Shown: one piece after another, positions 8,472-17,704 of the stretch | Position numbering within the stretch: the stretch's first letter is position 1 | Layout: each line of letters begins with the position of its first letter | Origin: Phyllobacterium zundukense | GTDB lineage: Bacteria > Pseudomonadota > Alphaproteobacteria > Rhizobiales > Rhizobiaceae | Direction of reading: 5' to 3' | Length of the DNA: 64,000 bases | NCBI RefSeq assembly: GCF_002764115.1 | Contig: NZ_CP017943.1 | Location: forward strand, 372,001-436,000 | Translations under genes and position numbers: made by a program | Notes under the pieces: generated by a model | Database searches by the model: none | Seen by the model: only the letters and a program-made list of their open reading frames with translations | What the model was told of the DNA's origin: nothing

Positions 8472-9191
8472 TTACTGGCTCCTTATTCCGCGGTTGGCCC
8501 ATTTTTCGGCCATGATGAACCCTCGGTTGGACACGGAGGTCAGCAAGAGGAAGAGGAGGAAAGCTGCAAGGTAGAACGTGAACGGTTCCTTTGTGGAACC
8601 AGCCGCAACAGCGGCGGCGCGCATGATCTCGACCAGGCCGATGACCGATATCAGTGACGTATCCTTCAACGTGAACTGCCAGACGTTTCCCATGCCCGGC
8701 AGCGCAAATCGCGCTGCCTGTGGGATTAGGATTCGACGCAGACGAAGGGATGGTCCCATCCCAATCGCTCTTGCCGCCTCGATTTGCCCTCTCGGTACTG
8801 CGAGAACAGCGGCACGGATAACCTCGGTCGCGTAGGCGCCGGCACTTACACCGATGCACAATATGCCGATGGCAAATACCGGCGGCTCGACATATCCCTC
8901 GAAGCCAAAAAGCGAATTGCCGAGGTAACGGAGCAGTGATCCACCCCCGAAAAAGACGAGGAAAATTACGAGAAGCTCCGGGACGCCCCGCACAACGGTC
9001 GTGTAGACGTCACCAAGAAGTCGAAGCGACCAGAACCTGGAAAGCTTTGCAGCGGCAAAAGCTGAACCAAGAAGGATGCCGATGGCGAAGGCGCAGGTTG
9101 CAATCACAAATGTCATGACCGCGCCACGCGCCAGCTCGTCGCCCCAGCCGGCATCACCCCATCCAAGTAGTGTGAGATCCATGGTTTGCAC
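8472..9191 (-). CDS. Polar amino acid ABC transporter permease (HisQ/OccQ type)
   Basis: 239 residues, multi-spanning, with an EAA loop (RGQIEAARAIGMGPSLRLRRILIP). Starts MQTMDLTLLGWGDAGW. The N-terminal region continues into the hydrophobic AMTFVIATCAFAIGILLGSAF. Pairs with the permease immediately downstream. The 72-bp gap after the binding-protein gene may permit extra expression of the latter, as is common in binding-protein-dependent systems. Likely substrate: arginine, ornithine or an opine, by operon context only. Confidence 0.9.
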   Translation of the reverse strand: MQTMDLTLLGWGDAGWGDELARGAVMTFVIATCAFAIGILLGSAFAAAKLSRFWSLRLLGDVYTTVVRGVPELLVIFLVFFGGGSLLRYLGNSLFGFEGYVEPPVFAIGILCIGVSAGAYATEVIRAAVLAVPRGQIEAARAIGMGPSLRLRRILIPQAARFALPGMGNVWQFTLKDTSLISVIGLVEIMRAAAVAAGSTKEPFTFYLAAFLLFLLLTSVSNRGFIMAEKWANRGIRSQ

Positions 9192-9263
9192 CCTATTTTT
9201 TGAAATAGCGGTGATGCCGGAGCGCCGAGCGAAGCAGGCCCGCGCTCCGGTACCATCGTAAAA

Positions 9264-10160
<897 letters not shown>

Positions 10161-10182
10161 TCAATGCAGCGATAATGTTCCC

Positions 10183-11046
10183 TCACAGAACGCTTGCGAG
10201 GAACTCTCGACACCGCGGCGAAGAAGGGCTCCGGAATACTTCGTCTGGCGTACCTTGCTCTTCGATCCTCCCTTTCTCCAGAAAGATGACCTTGCTTGAA
10301 ACGTCGCGCGCAAAACCCATTTCATGTGTGACCACGATCATGGTGCGGCCTTCTTCCGCGAGCTGCCGCACGACCTTGAGAACCTCGCCCACCAGCTCTG
10401 GATCAAGTGCGGACGTCGGCTCGTCGAAGAGGAGAGCCGACGGCTGCATCGCAAGTGCGCGGGCAATGCTCACGCGCTGCTGTTGCCCGCCAGACAGCTC
10501 GGAGGGATAGCTCGCATGCTTTTCGGCAATTCCGACCTTCCTCAGGAAATCCATGGCTCTGTCGCGCACTTCATTCCTCGGCTGCTTGAGCACATGGACT
10601 GGCCCTTCCATGACGTTCTCAAGAACGGTCATGTGCGACCATAGATTGAAGCTTTGGAACACCATGCCGAGTTGCATCCGCATTCGATCGATCTTCTTGC
10701 GATCGAGCCCGACCAGACGGCCTTTGCGGTCCGTTTCCACGGTGATTTCGTCCTGACCGACCGCGATCCGGCCTTTGCTCGGCGTTTCGAGAAAATTCAT
10801 GCAGCGCAGGAACGTGCTCTTGCCGGACCCTGAACTGCCGATAATCGAGATCACGTCGCCTCGGCTGGCTTCAAGCGAGATTCCCTTGAGCACTTCCAGG
10901 GGCCCGAAATTCTTATGTATGTCTTCCGCAATGAGGGTTGGCTGGCCGACATCCTCCTCAGCAGCCTTCCTATTGAGCATCACAGCATCCTTAGACTTAG
11001 CGTTCGTGGCTGAGGCAGCCGCAAGAAACGGGCTTGACGACCTCAT
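10183..11046 (-). CDS. Amino acid ABC transporter ATP-binding protein (HisP/OccP type)
   Basis: 287 residues. Walker A IIGSSGSGKSTFLR, Q-loop in MVFQSFNLWSHMTV, signature LSGGQQQRVSIARAL, Walker B LLFDEPTSALD and the switch His in VVTHEMGFA are all intact. The start at 11046 (MRSSSPFL) has a strong GGAGG; an alternative ATG at 10980 (MLNRKAAEED) would remove a non-conserved 22-residue extension. The start lies two bases after the GntR stop, so the regulator and transporter are co-transcribed. Confidence 0.92.
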   Translation of the reverse strand: MRSSSPFLAAASATNAKSKDAVMLNRKAAEEDVGQPTLIAEDIHKNFGPLEVLKGISLEASRGDVISIIGSSGSGKSTFLRCMNFLETPSKGRIAVGQDEITVETDRKGRLVGLDRKKIDRMRMQLGMVFQSFNLWSHMTVLENVMEGPVHVLKQPRNEVRDRAMDFLRKVGIAEKHASYPSELSGGQQQRVSIARALAMQPSALLFDEPTSALDPELVGEVLKVVRQLAEEGRTMIVVTHEMGFARDVSSKVIFLEKGRIEEQGTPDEVFRSPSSPRCREFLASVL

Positions 11047-11048
11047 GA

Positions 11049-11795
11049 TTATTTCCTCCCATTTGCAGCGGCCTTGCGCCCGCTTGTTGCTGCATGCTCT
11101 TGGGCATGCCTCATCAAGCCCTCTTTCCCACCCAGGACATGAGCCCTCATAAGAGCTGCTGCTTCTTCAGCCTTGCGATCCCGAATGGCTGACAAGACGC
11201 GCTTTTCTTCGATGTTCCCCGGCTCCCCCAGTCCTAGGCGCGAAAACTTCCGGCGAAACAGGACAATCTGCCCCCAAACGCCCTTCAACATTTCGACGAG
11301 GTTCTGGCTGCCGGACATGGCCGCAACGATCCGGTGAAAGTTGACCGCGTACTCGAAAATGGCCGCCTCATCGCCACGATCAATTGCGCGGTCCATGTTC
11401 TCCAGGCATTGGGCCAAGAGGTTCAGATCGTTTTCGGTGCGGTTTTTCGCAGCCAATTCTGCAGCGAGCGCCTCCAAACAAGCGCGAATGTCGTAAAGCT
11501 CCCACGCCTCTTCAGGTGGCATGTCGCGAACAAACGGCCCTTTGTTCTTGGTGATTTCGATCAACCCGTCCTTCTCGAGCTGCCGAAGTGCCTCACGAAC
11601 GGATGCCCTGCTAACGCCGAGTGAGGCAGCCAGCCGGTTCTCGTTCATGTGCTCACCGGGCAGCAGCTCCCCTGACAGTATCTTCTCATGCACCTGCTGA
11701 TAGACGAGTTCCGAGATGGAAACATTCCGGAGAACGTTAAGGCTGCTGGTGACACTTTGTTTCTCAGCCTGGCTATTCTGCATGGGACCTCTCAA
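11049..11795 (-). CDS. GntR-family regulator, FadR/FCD subfamily, of the arginine/opine operon
   Basis: 248 residues. Winged-helix DNA-binding part at residues 25-95 (ISELVYQQVHEKILSGELLPGE, LAASLGVSRASVREALRQLEKDGLI) and an all-helical FCD effector domain after residue 110 (YDIRACLEALAAELAA, FHRIVAAMSGSQNLVE). It is the promoter-proximal gene of the minus-strand operon, so it probably autoregulates and senses the transported compound or a breakdown product. Start may be at 11795 or four codons in (MQNSQAEKQS). Ti-plasmid opine operons are usually LysR-controlled, so a GntR here is a difference. Confidence 0.9.
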   Translation of the reverse strand: MRGPMQNSQAEKQSVTSSLNVLRNVSISELVYQQVHEKILSGELLPGEHMNENRLAASLGVSRASVREALRQLEKDGLIEITKNKGPFVRDMPPEEAWELYDIRACLEALAAELAAKNRTENDLNLLAQCLENMDRAIDRGDEAAIFEYAVNFHRIVAAMSGSQNLVEMLKGVWGQIVLFRRKFSRLGLGEPGNIEEKRVLSAIRDRKAEEAAALMRAHVLGGKEGLMRHAQEHAATSGRKAAANGRK

Positions 11796-11988
11796 TGAAC
11801 TTTGTCAGGCATAGCTTGCCGAATGCCGATTGCCGGCAATCTGCACTAACCAATCGTCTGTGTCAAGCATGCCATGGCTCGAAGTTGCCTTTTGGCCAGG
11901 TTGAAGCACCAATGTTGGACGCTAGAGCACGTCCGTTTAATCGGGATCACAATCCTGCACCCGGCAAGTTGCGCCATGAAGTTCTAAT

Positions 11989-12125
11989 GGAAGACGCCAT
12001 AACGACGCCTTGCTGTTTCAAATCGGTGACAATCGTCAGCAAATGCGAAAGAGAGCGGCAAGCCGGTCGAGTTTCCAGATCACCAGGCAATCACCGGATC
12101 GCAAGTCATCGAGAGGCCTTGAGGA
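11989..12125 (-). pseudogene. Serine recombinase (resolvase/invertase) fragment, frameshifted
   Basis: The minus strand reads RPLDDLRSGDCLVIWKLDRLA, the core of the small resolvase/DNA-invertase family, then shifts frame and continues SLSHLLTIVTDLKQQGVVM, the next conserved stretch. N-terminal catalytic Ser region and C-terminal DNA-binding domain are absent. This is a Tn3-type resolvase relic and marks the edge of the accessory region downstream of the catabolic operon. The rest of the 11796-12354 gap shows no further recognisable gene. Confidence 0.75.
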
Positions 12126-12354
12126 CGGGACGATCATCGCCCAGCGGCAAACCAGCCGTTCGGCTCCTGTGATGCCGTCGGTAAGCGCCGCTTCGTCGCC
12201 ATCGTCGAGGCCGAACAGGATGTCTAGGAGCGGGAAAGTGCCGTGGTAGAAGGATATCCAGCGGAATACGCAGGATGGGTTGTGCAAACTTTGAGTTGAC
12301 CGTTTTCGATGGCGAGGCGACACTTACAACCTGCAGCAAAGCAGGAGGAAAACG

Positions 12355-12660
12355 ATGGACGAGCCAGACCGCTGGCACCACATGACAACCGCGCCGAAGG
12401 ACGGCAGTCGGATCCTCGTCACGATCCGCCCGTCCGAACAGGGGCCGGCAGAAGTTGACCTCGCGTATTGGTCGCATGGCGATCAGTTCGGTGCAGAAGG
12501 CTGGCGTGCTTCAGATTCCTCTCCCGGGCACATCATCGAATATGCCGAGCCGGAATTGAAGTGCTGGATGCCGATGCCCTCGGTCAATCTCAATCGCACC
12601 TCAATGCCCTCACCCTGGGAAGGCGACGACGCCCAAGAGCTCGACGGATCAGGGATTTGA
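12355..12660 (+). CDS. Hypothetical protein with an APKDG N-terminal motif
   Basis: 101 residues, start MDEPDRWHHMTTAPKDGSR. A very strong AGGAGG ends eight bases before the ATG, supporting translation. The W..M.TAPKDG.R opening followed by an aromatic YW segment and a W resembles small phage/plasmid proteins in which WxPIxTAPKDG starts a beta-rich domain. No enzyme motif or membrane segment is seen. A weak promoter (TTGACC at 12296, GACACT at 12319) and a small CCTGC/GCAGG hairpin overlapping the ribosome site precede it. Function unknown. Confidence 0.7.
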   Translation: MDEPDRWHHMTTAPKDGSRILVTIRPSEQGPAEVDLAYWSHGDQFGAEGWRASDSSPGHIIEYAEPELKCWMPMPSVNLNRTSMPSPWEGDDAQELDGSGI

Positions 12661-13006
12661 GAACTCGCGTCGCCATGTTGCGAAGAATCGATACGCGGCA
12701 AGCGGCAAAATCCAGTTGAGCATCCAGCTTCATCCTTCGCGATGGAAATGCAAGCGTCCGGTCAGCCGATACTTCCGTCTTACGCCCGATACCATGGCTA
12801 CGGCTGATGAAGATCTGCAAAAAGCTCGGGTTCTCTTTCTGGCATTATCTTAGCGACGGGTTTGGAAGCCACATTGCTTCTTTCCGCCCCCATGTTACGC
12901 GACCCTCAAAGCTGGCGGGATCGCAGACCTGTTGGCCGCAGCCAACTGACCCATTTCGCACTAATCGCCCTGCTCCGGTTAGGGCGTCATTCATTTGGGC
13001 CGGCCA
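12661..13006 (+). other. Gene-free stretch with a possible transposase relic
   Basis: No convincing complete gene. A short plus-strand frame from 12807 reads MKICKKLGFSFWHYLSDGFG, reminiscent of the KLGxSFWxYLxDR segment found in some rhizobial transposases, but it lacks flanking homology and could be chance. No inverted repeats or target duplications were seen. Confidence 0.3.
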
Positions 13007-13210
13007 CTAAGCCAGCTTGAAGTCCGGATCGTTCCAAGGCGACCCAGTAGGTTCCGCTTTTTCCGCCATGTATGCTTCGATGGCGCTGATCGATCCCTGT
13101 ATTGCACTGAGTGCAATAAGCGATTTGTCATTCTCTCCGCTCTTTAATATCGCAGTTATTGCGATAGACCGTCTGACCTTAAGCCTGGCCAGTAGTTCGC
13201 TGTTGTCCAT
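13007..13210 (-). CDS. Small hypothetical protein (67 aa)
   Basis: Starts MDNSELLARLKVRRSIA at 13210 with GGGAGGG seven bases upstream, a convincing ribosome site. Predicted largely helical (LLARLKVRRSIAITAI, LIALSAIQGSISAIEAYMAEK) with a soluble Pro-rich end. No known domain recognised. It lies downstream of and in the same orientation as the PIN toxin pair, about 205 bp away. The longer reading frame that extends upstream to 13519 is not supported by a ribosome site. Confidence 0.55.
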   Translation of the reverse strand: MDNSELLARLKVRRSIAITAILKSGENDKSLIALSAIQGSISAIEAYMAEKAEPTGSPWNDPDFKLA

Positions 13211-13415
13211 TTCTTTCCCTCCATTGGGTTTTTTCACGCGGCAAGCGGTCATTCTCAGGAGTCCCCGTAAGCACCAAGAAAACATGCGCACCGGCAAGCT
13301 CACTAGCGGTTCGCCCTGCTGTTTTTCCGTCGGGACATCGCCCATCTTCACAATCATTGAATTAAAGCTCGACAAAATAGCCTGGGTCGCCGACAGCAGC
13401 GTCTTGCCTTCCGCC

Positions 13416-14051
13416 TCATCGTGGCGCTGCAGGAGATCGGTACAGAATGACGCGCCCGGTTGGAATGATCTGGGAAAGATAGTCGAAATCCCGGATGTTT
13501 CCGGTAAGCACACTCGCACCCAATTGCCGCGCCTGCAGGAAAATCAGAGCATCGTTGACAAACCGGCGCTCGAGACCCTTACCCTTTGGCAAGTTGCTCA
13601 ACCGAATGAGCAACCCGGCGAGGACGCCGGCTTGCCCCCAGGTAGCTGCGTCCGGCGCATGAAGTCTGTGCTCCGGTATGTCCTCTACCGTCGCCTGAAT
13701 TGTTTCCAGGGCCGACTTCGTTGAAGCCTGTTTCGGATCCAGGCGGCCAAACGCGTGGGTCAACTCAGAGAGACACACAGCCGAATGGTGACATAGCCGA
13801 TACGTTAGAAGCGCATCGACCTCTGCCGGCGATCGCCCCTGCAGCACATCCAGATAGACGCTGGTGTCAAGAAACAATGGACCACCAATGGTTGGCTCGC
13901 CATCTACCCAAGGCAAATCATCATCGGCCCGACGTTCGAGCCTTCCCAGGCGTTTCTGGGGCTTCAGTGATCGGAGCGTCTCGAACAGATCAAACCCCAA
14001 GATCGATGTCCGTTGGAATGCTGCCTTTCCGGCCGACGAGGCGGGCGCCAA
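13416..14051 (-). CDS. PIN-domain toxin of a type II toxin-antitoxin pair (VapC-like)
   Basis: A PIN nuclease core begins LFLDTSVYLDVLQG (first acidic residue), continues with CLSELTHAFG (Glu), FVNDALIFLQA (Asp) and SVLTGNIRDFDYLSQ (Asp), giving the four-acid site of VapC-type RNases. At 211 residues it is longer than usual (about 130) because of a charged N-terminal segment that overlaps the antitoxin gene by 62 bp. A TTG inside ATCTTGGGG would give a shorter product starting near the antitoxin stop. Probable target: tRNA or rRNA, not deducible. Co-transcribed with the antitoxin upstream. Confidence 0.8.
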   Translation of the reverse strand: MAPASSAGKAAFQRTSILGFDLFETLRSLKPQKRLGRLERRADDDLPWVDGEPTIGGPLFLDTSVYLDVLQGRSPAEVDALLTYRLCHHSAVCLSELTHAFGRLDPKQASTKSALETIQATVEDIPEHRLHAPDAATWGQAGVLAGLLIRLSNLPKGKGLERRFVNDALIFLQARQLGASVLTGNIRDFDYLSQIIPTGRVILYRSPAAPR

Positions 14052-14286
14052 AATCGTCCCCCAGTGCCAACCGCGAGAGTGCCAGTTCCAACAGTTCGGT
14101 GTCGGAAGTAACGTGAGCTCGCTTCTTCGCGGCTTCGATCAACTCCGATGGTACACGCCCCGACAACCGTGTATTTTTCGCGGTGCCGAGAAGGCCAACG
14201 GCCCGCGCTTGCTCAAGCACGAGCTTGTTGCGGGTCAACGCAACCTTTGCCTCGCTTTCTGCAGCGGAACGGATTTGGGTACCCAT
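13990..14286 (-). CDS. Antitoxin of the PIN-domain toxin pair (ribbon-helix-helix-like)
   Basis: 98 residues. The central segment NTRLSGRVPSELIEAAKKRAHVTSDTE reads like a ribbon-helix-helix DNA-binding module (short strand, then two helices), and the C-terminal part would wrap the toxin. Its gene precedes the toxin and overlaps it, the normal antitoxin-first order. Start MGTQIRSAAESEAK at 14286. Expected to bind the toxin and repress the shared promoter in the short region before 14413. Confidence 0.7.
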   Translation of the reverse strand: MGTQIRSAAESEAKVALTRNKLVLEQARAVGLLGTAKNTRLSGRVPSELIEAAKKRAHVTSDTELLELALSRLALGDDFGARLVGRKGSIPTDIDLGV

Positions 14287-14413
14287 GCATGCCTCCTGTG
14301 TTCAACATAACACGGATACCGTTCCACATGAAAGCAAGGCGCATCTTTAGGTCGGCCGCGGGCTTTTTCTTTGTATGAAGGGCCATTTCGGGGCATGGCC
14401 CATGCGTTGGCGT

Positions 14414-15013
14414 CTAGCCCAGGCGAATGCTCTGGACTTCCGGGCCTTTCTTGCCTTGCCCGCATTCGACAAAAACCTTCTGTCCCTCCACCAACACGCT
14501 GAGCCCTGAGCGGGTCAGCGCTGTGGCATGGACGAAGACGTCCTTCTCACCGTTATCGGGAGCAATGAAGCCGAAGCCCTTTTCGGAATTGTACCATTTG
14601 ACCGTGCCCGCGCTTTCCAGCTGGTCACCTGTCTCGGCATTGGACCCTCCCGCGCGGTGCGGATGTGCTGGAGTTTTAGCGATCTGGTGGTCGATTTCCA
14701 GGACTTGCACAACCTGATGGCCTCTTGGACTTTCTTCGACCGTGACCTTGAGACGCGTCCCCTCGGAAACACCGCGGCTTCCGGCTGCCTCCAACTGTCG
14801 GACGTGCAGATAGGCCTCCGTGCCATCCGACAGTTTGACGAAGCCAAAACCCTTGCTGGCGTTGAACCAGATCACCTCCGCGTCGACAGGGTCTGCGGTC
14901 ATAGTCGGCGCGCGCTGAAAGTAGCTTGGCTCGGACGTCCGTTCCGAAAAGGAAACGAGGTCATCGTCATGCCGATGCCGGCGTGGCTCGCGATGGTCTC
15001 GATATTTGCCCAT
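14414..15013 (-). CDS. Double cold-shock-domain protein
   Basis: 199 residues from [18 protein letters not shown], the usual start of rhizobial homologues; an ATG at 15030 is also possible. Two cold-shock domains: the first (about residues 48-115) has [17 protein letters not shown], the second (about 134-198) has [17 protein letters not shown] and DVFVHATAL, both with RNP1-type KGFGF motifs. The Arg/His/Asp-rich N-terminus is a low-complexity tail. Family members bind single-stranded RNA/DNA and modulate translation under cold or stationary conditions. It stands alone. A GGGCCAT/ATGGCCC hairpin at 14380-14401 follows it and may help to end transcription. Confidence 0.88.
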   Translation of the reverse strand: MGKYRDHREPRRHRHDDDLVSFSERTSEPSYFQRAPTMTADPVDAEVIWFNASKGFGFVKLSDGTEAYLHVRQLEAAGSRGVSEGTRLKVTVEESPRGHQVVQVLEIDHQIAKTPAHPHRAGGSNAETGDQLESAGTVKWYNSEKGFGFIAPDNGEKDVFVHATALTRSGLSVLVEGQKVFVECGQGKKGPEVQSIRLG

Positions 15014-15615
15014 GATCGTCTCGATTGGCATGGAGGGCACACTGCGCTTCCGTGAGGATAATATTACCATCGGACGACGCGGTCGTGTCAAATGCAATTA
15101 TGGCGCATGTCTCGCTTTCGCAATGAGATCCTGACGTCGCGACAGGCTCAGAATATCGGCTGCACGTACAATCGTTGTAACGACTTCCAAAAGCCTGGCT
15201 CACCGGTTTACGAAAACTCCCGCAAAATGGACGTTTCTATTTTAGCTCCCGCTGAAAAGTATGACTCAACCGCGAACTCCAGGCCGAAAGGCTGACTTAC
15301 GGTCAGATTCGTGTACGCGCGCTATCTTTCACATGCGATAGATAGGGGCGCGGATCTCATCCAGAAGATCATGTCCCTTCCAAGTCAATCGATAGCCAGC
15401 CAATGGTGGTGAATTCTCCAGGAAGCCTTCGGTATGGAGAAGCCGAACGTGGGCAACAACGACTTTCTGATCGAATCCTTCAACAATAGTGTCTCCACCT
15501 AAGAGAAGTTTGCCAGCGGGAACAACCTCAAAAGCACCGCCGCTTTACAAGTTGTCATCATACCGGTTTTTCTTTAGTTGCTGAGGGTGTGGCAAAACGT
15601 TTGGGGAATGAAACG
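15014..15615. other. Intergenic stretch before the 15.6-kb gene
   Basis: Apart from the DUF2513-like fragment (15329-15549), no gene is evident between the cold-shock gene and the coiled-coil gene at 15616. The segment 15098-15300 is probably the divergent upstream region of the cold-shock gene. I see no convincing promoter or RNA structure in it. Confidence 0.4.
15329..15549 (-). pseudogene. DUF2513-like fragment
   Basis: An open stretch on the minus strand ends VVAHVRLLHTEGFLENSPP, then GYRLTWKGHDLLDEIRAP, the conserved C-terminal half of DUF2513 proteins (YHxxLLxEAG...YRLTWxGHExLDxIR). No start codon with N-terminal homology is present; a stop precedes the match near 15552. DUF2513 genes are typical of phage and integrative elements. 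Interpreted as a 5'-truncated relic. Confidence 0.65.
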
Positions 15616-15948
15616 ATGTCGATTGACTGGATCCCAAGACTTCGAGGACACGCGGATCTTGTAAAACGGCTGGTGGAGGAAGTGCCTCAGGCTCTCGACC
15701 GACCTGGGCTAAGTCTCGATCACGCCAAACGTTTGCGCGCAGTCATTCAAAAAGGGCAGCGTGATTTTAACGAAGTTCTTGAGCTGATGAATGAACAGGA
15801 TGTCGACGAGACATACCGCAATGCCGCAGACAACCTTGCAAAGATATGGTCCCATTTCGTTGATGCCGCTGCCGATAAAATTCAAATGCTGGAGGATGAG
15901 GTATCTGCCGAAACGGATCATGAGGATGAACAGACTGGAACCGGATGA
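15616..15948 (+). CDS. Hypothetical helical protein upstream of abiF
   Basis: 110 residues from MSIDWIPRLRGHADLV; GGGGA lies eight bases before this ATG, whereas the longer frame begins with a GTG at 15589. Nearly all residues fit long amphipathic helices (HADLVKRLVEEVPQAL, NLAKIWSHFVDAAADKIQML) with an acidic tail (EVSAETDHEDEQ). No catalytic motif. It ends 183 bp before the candidate AbiF RNA promoter. A partnership with the abiF locus is possible by position only. Confidence 0.65.
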   Translation: MSIDWIPRLRGHADLVKRLVEEVPQALDRPGLSLDHAKRLRAVIQKGQRDFNEVLELMNEQDVDETYRNAADNLAKIWSHFVDAAADKIQMLEDEVSAETDHEDEQTGTG

Positions 15949-16130
15949 GTAATTATTCGGATTCCGCACGATCTGCAGGCTAAGGGGTCGCGCTCGGCCG
16001 AATTCGACACAGGATCGGAATAGAATGGGTCGCCGAAACCTCTTGTCGCTCTTCGCGTCAGGGCGCAGCATTTTAGAAGATCAAGGTTCGCTTGGTCGCG
16101 GTAAATAATGATCGGCGTTGTCAGAAGTGC

Positions 16131-16159
16131 TTGACATAAAGGGAGGTCACAACGATATT
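16131..16159 (+). promoter_or_regulatory. Candidate sigma-70 promoter for the AbiF RNA
   Basis: Perfect -35 TTGACA (16131-16136), 17-bp spacer, and -10 GATATT (16154-16159; four of six consensus bases). The expected start falls near 16166, directly before the ACCTCCC arm of the hairpin, so the transcript would be a short RNA ending at the T-rich run. Confidence 0.65.
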
Positions 16160-16165
16160 AAGCCT

Positions 16166-16216
16166 AACAACACCTCCCACGCCTCTTAACAATGCGCACC
16201 AGGGAGGTTTTCTTTT
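16166..16216 (+). ncRNA. Candidate abiF-type structured RNA
   Basis: ACCTCCC (16172-16178) pairs with GGGAGGT (16202-16208), followed by TTTTCTTTT, a rho-independent-like terminator placed immediately before the abiF start. A strong promoter sits just upstream. Small structured RNAs upstream of abiF/Abi_2 genes are known (the abiF RNA motif), and related ones have been proposed as antitoxin partners of AbiF. The GGGAGG arm is also the abiF ribosome site, so folding would hide it. A second GGGAGGT at 16141-16147, inside the promoter spacer, could pair alternatively in read-through RNA. Assignment rests on position and the hairpin; full match to the Rfam model is untested. Confidence 0.6.
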
Positions 16217-17117
16217 GCCCCGAATTCAGTTCGACAAGCCAGCTCTATCGATTAAACAGCATATCGAACTCCTGCGGGAGAGAGGGCTGGCGATCACTGA
16301 CGAAGCGTTGGCTAGAGAGTATCTGCGATATGTAGGATATTACAGGCTTTCAGGGTACATGCTGCCTTTTCAAAAAGGCGGACAAGGCGAAGACAGACAC
16401 AGGTTCGTTAATACTCCAAGCTTCCACGACATCGTCGATCTTTATACCTTTGACCGGAAGCTGCGGTTGTTGCTCTTGGACGCCATCGAGCGTATCGAGA
16501 TCGCGTTGCGCGCGGCGCTCTCGACTGTACTTGCAGTTGATCATGGGCCGCATTGGTATCTGGACCCCACGCACTTCGATCCAAGGTACGACCACGGCGA
16601 TTTTCTCGAGCGTGCGAAGAAAGACATTGGACACAACGAGCCAAGACGCCGCGATCTGTTTATGGCCCACTATTACGATCACTATTCGAATCCTCCTATG
16701 CCGCCAAGCTGGATGCTATTCGAAGCGCTTTCCTTTGGGCCTGTTTCAATGGCAATAAAAGGTCTGGAAAAGGGAAACCGGAAGAGAATAGCCAGAGAAT
16801 TCAGCATTCCTGAGCCAGCGATGAAATCATGGCCGCATTGTTTGTCTTACATCCGAAACCTCTGCGCACACCATTCCAGGCTGTGGAACAGAACCTTCAC
16901 AATCAGGCCATTCGCGCCGCGAGAGTTCGCCGATGATTTTGCTGATCAGGGACGCATATACGCGCAACTGGCGGTCGCGCAAATCTTCATGAAGAAGATA
17001 TCACCAATGTCTCAATGGTCGGACCGACTGCAGGCATTGCTCGATGAATACCCGGCAATTACCCCTGCCCGCCTTCATTTTCCGAACCGGTGGCAGCAAA
17101 GAGCGGTATGGCGTTGA
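16215..17117 (+). CDS. AbiF/AbiD-type abortive infection protein (Abi_2, HEPN RNase)
   Basis: 300 residues, starting at TTG 16215 (PRIQFDKPALSIKQHIELL), seven bases after GGGAGG. Family landmarks: the N-terminal KPxLSIxxQIELLxxRGL-type helix, YYRLSGYMLPF, LYTFDRKLRLLLLDAIERIEIALR, PPSWMLFEALSFGPVS, and CLSYIRNLCAHHSRLWNR, which holds the HEPN catalytic R-x4-H near residue 214. Abi_2 proteins abort phage replication and are thought to be the HEPN lineage from which Cas13 arose. Low-frequency codons and a lone position suggest horizontal transfer. A GAGAACCGG/CCGGTTCTC hairpin follows it. Confidence 0.88.
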   Translation: MPRIQFDKPALSIKQHIELLRERGLAITDEALAREYLRYVGYYRLSGYMLPFQKGGQGEDRHRFVNTPSFHDIVDLYTFDRKLRLLLLDAIERIEIALRAALSTVLAVDHGPHWYLDPTHFDPRYDHGDFLERAKKDIGHNEPRRRDLFMAHYYDHYSNPPMPPSWMLFEALSFGPVSMAIKGLEKGNRKRIAREFSIPEPAMKSWPHCLSYIRNLCAHHSRLWNRTFTIRPFAPREFADDFADQGRIYAQLAVAQIFMKKISPMSQWSDRLQALLDEYPAITPARLHFPNRWQQRAVWR

Positions 17118-17166
17118 GTCGCCATGCTCATCAAGCGGTGACGCCTACAAGCGACGCCCCCCGAAC

Positions 17167-17190
17167 GAGAACCGGCAATGGCCGGTTCTC
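17167..17190 (+). terminator. Hairpin downstream of abiF
   Basis: Perfect 9-bp stem GAGAACCGG (17167-17175) and CCGGTTCTC (17182-17190) with a six-base loop, 49 bp after the abiF stop. No immediate T-run; a TTTTT occurs about 20 bases on, so termination efficiency is uncertain. Confidence 0.5.
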
Positions 17191-17208
17191 TGATCTCTAG
17201 TCTCACTG

Positions 17209-17680
17209 TTTTTGCCGATGCACGTTTTTTGCGTCTGCGCTTTTTTCGGTCTCCTGCTGCTTCTGCTTCAGGATTTCGGCCTGCTCCTGCGCCAGACGCT
17301 CAACCTGGGGTGACTGGTTGATATCGTCGGCATAGGCCGCTTCGGATCCATCTCTACCGCATTTTGAGCACGTTGTGCCGCACCCGCCTCGGCCTGCGTG
17401 CGATAGGCGTGATCGCTGCCGCCGCCATCTATCGGCTTCTCATTGGTCCTGGATCATTCCGCGGCCTGTCTTGTCTCGCGGTGCGCCTTGTTCTCGGTTT
17501 TTGTCCGCACGGTTTCCAGCGCAATACCGGTTTCTGCGCTGGAGCGATTCAAACCTTCCTCCTGCACCGCAGCGCGCACGGCCTCACGGTCTTTTCTGTC
17601 GTTGATCCTGACCATGGCGCCGGTATCAGTGAACGACGGCCACTGGGAATCGGCCTCTTCTGGTGCGCTCGAAGGCTGGC
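17209..17680 (-). pseudogene. Relic of a large relaxase-type protein (LPD7-like segment)
   Basis: The minus strand contains PSFTDTGAMVRINDRKDREAV, resembling the LPD7 module (FTDTGxxIxINDWRxRDAxxAAL) found after the relaxase domain of plasmid mobilisation proteins. Then, in shifted frames, it reads DHAYRTQAEAGAAQRAQNAV and QVERLAQEQAEILKQKQQET, a Gln/Glu-rich tail. Multiple frame changes and loss of the catalytic half show it is dead. It suggests a second mobilisation system once existed besides the intact tra genes at 29-37 kb. This covers the 17118-17704 gap; nothing else is seen there. Confidence 0.55.
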
Positions 17681-17704
17681 AGTGTCGCATCGAATCGCTT
17701 GCTT

